This document shows positions 5,671-7,998 of a stretch of 7,998 nt of DNA, piece after piece. The notes below the pieces were generated by a model that did no database searches, was not told where the DNA came from, and was given only the letters and a program-made list of their open reading frames with translations. The translations under genes were made by a program, and so were the position numbers. The stretch is from an uncultured Mycoplasmatota bacterium. GTDB lineage: Bacteria > Bacillota_I > Bacilli_A > RF39 > UBA660. The stretch is taken from NCBI GenBank assembly GCA_947087145.1, contig CAMUBM010000026.1, forward strand, positions 1 to 7,998. Reading direction: 5' to 3'. Each line of letters begins with the position of its first letter. Within the stretch, counting starts at the first letter, position 1.

Positions 5671-7669
5671 TTTCTTTTCCTTTCTTTTTCTCTATGATTT
5701 CTACTAACATATTAGCAGATTTTTCTACTCCAAGAGTGTCACTATTAAGAACAATATCATAATTTTCTAGTTTTCCCCAAATTTCTCCTGTGTAATGTTT
5801 GTAATGATTGGCTCGTAATTTGTTTTTTCTTTCAATTTCTTTTTCTGCTTTTTCTTTCGCTAATCCATAGTATTTTGTTGCCCTTTTTATTTTATGTTCT
5901 GTGTCACTATAAATGAATATTTTGGTAATATTTTTATTTTCTTTTAATATAAAGTCTGCACAACGACCGATGATAACACAACTTTCTTTTTTGGCGATTT
6001 TCTTTATGATTTCACTTTCTTTTAAGAAGAGTTCGTCAGCATTCGTTAATCCTAAGTAATAGCCATTATTAAAGGCATCTAGATTGGTTCTTTTTTGTTC
6101 GTTTTGCTCGATATATTCCATAGAAAGTCCTGTTTCTTCTGCAACTTTTTTAATGAGTTCTTTGTCATAGAAATTGATTCCTAATTTTTCTGCTAAAAGT
6201 CTTCCAATGTATCTTCCTCCTGAACCATATTCACGAGCAATGGTAATTACAATGTGGTCATTCTTGTTGTTCTTTTTTATTTCTTGTGGAAGTAATTCTT
6301 CTTTTGGTGTTGTTTCTTTACTTAAGTTTTTGCTTTCTAATAAAATGAAAGTCATGGCTAATAGAAAGGCTAATGCATCTGCAACAACTCCTGCATATAA
6401 AAGTCCCATAAGTCCAAAGAAATGACCTAATAGAAGCATAGAAGGAACTAAGAATACTATTTGTCTAGATAGAGATAAAATTGCACTTTTACTACTTTTT
6501 CCAATGGCTTGAAAGAAGATACCTGCTGGAATTTGGATTCCGTTACAAATGACAAGCATTAAATAAATTCTAAATGTTAGACAGGCAAATTTTATATAAT
6601 TTGTATCTCCTGAACCAAAGATTAAGATTAATTTATCGGGAATGGTTTGGAATAAAATAAAGGCAATAGTTGTAATTATAATACTGGTTCCTAGAACAAT
6701 CTTTAGTGCTTCTCTTACTCTTTCTTTTTTTCCAGCCCCATAATTATAGCCAAATATTGGTTGGGCACCAATTGCAATTCCTAAAACAATGCTATAAAGG
6801 ATTTGACTGATTTTCATAACAATTCCTAGGACTGTGATTGGAATATCGGGGCCAAACTCTGTTGTGGCGCCAAGAGTGCCTAGTAGATGGTTTTCTGTTG
6901 CAATGACTACTACGATACTCATTTGAGTAATGAAACTACTAATACCTAATAGAAGAACTTTTTTGATAATGTTTTTTTGTAGTTTTAATGTTTCTTTTTG
7001 AATCGTAATGGTTTTAAACTTTCTAATATAAAGAATGTTTAATACAAAAGTTACGCATTGGCTTAAAATGGTCGCTAGGGCTGCTCCTTTTACTCCCCAG
7101 TGAAATAGAAAAATAAAGATGGGGTCTAGGATAATATTTAGTATAGCACCTGTTACCATGGTAATCATTGCATATTTAGGACTTCCATCTGAACGAATAA
7201 TACTATTTAGGCTTGTTCCAATCATGACAAATGGAAGACCAAAGGAAATAATGTATCCATAGTCTTTTGCATATTCTCTTAAGTTTTCTGTGCAACCAAA
7301 AAGGTTTAAGAGATGGGGTAAAAAGATTAGACATATTATAGCAAAAATAGTGGAAAGGATACTTGCTAAGATAATAGCATTTCCAATTCCTTTAGAAGCT
7401 TCTTGTTTCTTTTTTTCTCCTAACTTTAAACTAAGATAAGCACTTGCTCCATCCCCTACCATTAGAGACAAGGCAAGGGCTATCACACTAATTGGAAACA
7501 CGACATTGGTTGCTCCATTTCCAAGCATTCCTACTCCTCTACCAATAAAAATTTGGTCCACCATGTTGTATAGTGAATTTACTAACATGGAAATAATACA
7601 AGGAATGGAAAATTTTCTAATGAGTTTACTTATTTTTTCTGTTCCTAAAATATTTTCTTCTTTTTTCAA
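5660..7669 (-). CDS. MATE efflux transporter fused to a cytidylate-kinase-like domain
   Basis: A 669-residue two-domain protein. Residues 1 to about 447 are a multidrug and toxin extrusion (MATE) transporter with about 12 hydrophobic helices. Such proteins export cationic compounds using Na+ or H+ gradients. It opens with ISKLIRKFSIPCIISMLVNSLYNMVDQIFIG, here cited only by its key parts SIPCIISMLVNSLYN and MVDQIFIGRG. A charged linker (about 448-471) leads to a cytosolic domain resembling the cytidylate-kinase-like family (Pfam Cytidylate_kin2). This shows IVITIAREYGSGGRYIG (R479-EYGSGG-485, a degenerate P-loop), NFYDKELI and CVIIGRCADFIL (about 564-575). The start is TTG at 7667-7669, with AGGTAG just upstream; no ATG start fits the conserved N-terminus. 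It begins 5 bases after the DUF4279-like gene and overlaps the 225-residue gene. A regulatory or nucleotide-sensing role for the kinase-like part is inference. Confidence 0.93.
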   Translation of the reverse strand: MKKEENILGTEKISKLIRKFSIPCIISMLVNSLYNMVDQIFIGRGVGMLGNGATNVVFPISVIALALSLMVGDGASAYLSLKLGEKKKQEASKGIGNAIILASILSTIFAIICLIFLPHLLNLFGCTENLREYAKDYGYIISFGLPFVMIGTSLNSIIRSDGSPKYAMITMVTGAILNIILDPIFIFLFHWGVKGAALATILSQCVTFVLNILYIRKFKTITIQKETLKLQKNIIKKVLLLGISSFITQMSIVVVIATENHLLGTLGATTEFGPDIPITVLGIVMKISQILYSIVLGIAIGAQPIFGYNYGAGKKERVREALKIVLGTSIIITTIAFILFQTIPDKLILIFGSGDTNYIKFACLTFRIYLMLVICNGIQIPAGIFFQAIGKSSKSAILSLSRQIVFLVPSMLLLGHFFGLMGLLYAGVVADALAFLLAMTFILLESKNLSKETTPKEELLPQEIKKNNKNDHIVITIAREYGSGGRYIGRLLAEKLGINFYDKELIKKVAEETGLSMEYIEQNEQKRTNLDAFNNGYYLGLTNADELFLKESEIIKKIAKKESCVIIGRCADFILKENKNITKIFIYSDTEHKIKRATKYYGLAKEKAEKEIERKNKLRANHYKHYTGEIWGKLENYDIVLNSDTLGVEKSANMLVEIIEKKKGKENER

Positions 7670-7674
7670 TTTTA

Positions 7675-7998
7675 CTACCTACTTTCTTCTTTTGGTGTAT
7701 CAAATACGTAAAGATGTACACCTAGTTCTGTTCCTGTTTGATAACAAAAATCAATAATTTTTTGATTATAATGCACGTAAGGTGCTTCCTCATTAAAAAT
7801 AGATGGAACTGATTTCATATAAGAATTTACATCGTATTTTTTCTTTATTTCTTTTAAAATGGATATTTTGTCTTTTAATTGATTTATGCTACTCATTATT
7901 TGTTTTTCCACTTCTAGCCGTGGGGTATCTTTTCGACATCCACTCCAAGTAGAAAAAGGATACAACCCTTTCCCTTTTTTTCTTTCTTCTCCTAATTT
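7675..7998 (-). CDS. DUF4279-like protein, 5' end cut by window edge
   Basis: The frame is open to position 7998, so only the C-terminal ~107 residues are seen. A TTG at 7963-7965 exists but lacks a proper ribosome binding site and lies within a conserved-looking stretch, so the real start is probably outside the window. The segment LYPFSTWSGCRKD, a long helix (EVEKQIMSSINQLKDKISIL) and a closing segment YVHYNQKIIDFCYQTGTELG then HLYVFD resemble the C-terminal half of DUF4279 proteins: a Trp-Ser core, a long helix, then strands ending in a Tyr-Val pair. The match is from memory of the pattern. The function of DUF4279 is not established; members often sit in variable or toxin-immunity neighbourhoods. 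It ends TAG, five bases before the MATE-fusion start. Confidence 0.65.
   Translation of the reverse strand, partial: KLGEERKKGKGLYPFSTWSGCRKDTPRLEVEKQIMSSINQLKDKISILKEIKKKYDVNSYMKSVPSIFNEEAPYVHYNQKIIDFCYQTGTELGVHLYVFDTPKEESR

Noticed and set aside
5532..7757. Several plus-strand frames of 76-83 codons opposite the MATE fusion and neighbours
   Set aside because: All lie antisense to well-supported genes with recognisable protein motifs. They show no motifs or ribosome binding sites of their own.
1..7998. Possible use of TGA as a Trp codon, given the AT-richness and no TGA stop among the genes seen
   Set aside because: The Trp codons checked in conserved positions are TGG, and no in-frame TGA is needed to complete any gene. 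The absence of TGA stops in so few genes fits AT bias towards TAA.
1..7998. CRISPR array, tRNA or rRNA genes, insertion sequence or phage genes
   Set aside because: No regularly spaced repeats, cloverleaf-type sequences, transposase motifs or terminal inverted repeats were seen on either strand.

Overview
This window is AT-rich DNA from a low-GC Gram-positive bacterium (Bacillota), probably a Bacilli or Mollicutes-like gut lineage. The signs are very A/T-biased codons, strong AGGAGG-type ribosome binding sites, a T-box leader RNA, sigma-A-like promoters and a MATE transporter fused to a cytidylate-kinase-like domain. Trp is TGG throughout, so the standard bacterial code applies. Every gene I can support lies on the minus strand, so transcription runs from high to low coordinates. 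The taxonomic placement is inference.

Right block (7998 down to about 4421): a tightly packed run of four genes. First comes the C-terminal part of a DUF4279-like protein cut by the window edge. It is followed 5 bases later by a MATE transporter/cytidylate-kinase-like fusion of 669 residues, started from TTG. An unrecognised 225-residue protein overlaps the fusion by 11 bases. A histidine-phosphatase-family protein of 179 residues follows, and its last codons lie inside a strong intrinsic terminator. Spacing and overlaps suggest one operon whose promoter is outside the window.

Middle block (4322 down to 2679): a promoter with a perfect TATAAT drives a predicted lipoprotein gene and an unrecognised 340-residue coiled-coil-containing protein, overlapping by 8 bases. 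As sequenced, the lipoprotein frame is broken by a run of eight G residues placed exactly at the lipobox. Seven Gs would restore a clean 190-residue lipoprotein. This is either a phase-variable contingency tract or a sequencing error, and it is the most interesting feature here.

Left block (2641 down to 1): a consensus promoter, a T-box riboswitch leader, hisS (histidyl-tRNA synthetase) and asnS (asparaginyl-tRNA synthetase, cut by the left edge). The T-box specifier loop reads GAC followed by AAC. The antiterminator bulge UGGC calls for a tRNA with G at position 73. Both point to tRNA-Asp or tRNA-Asn rather than tRNA-His, so hisS appears to be controlled by the charging of a non-cognate tRNA.
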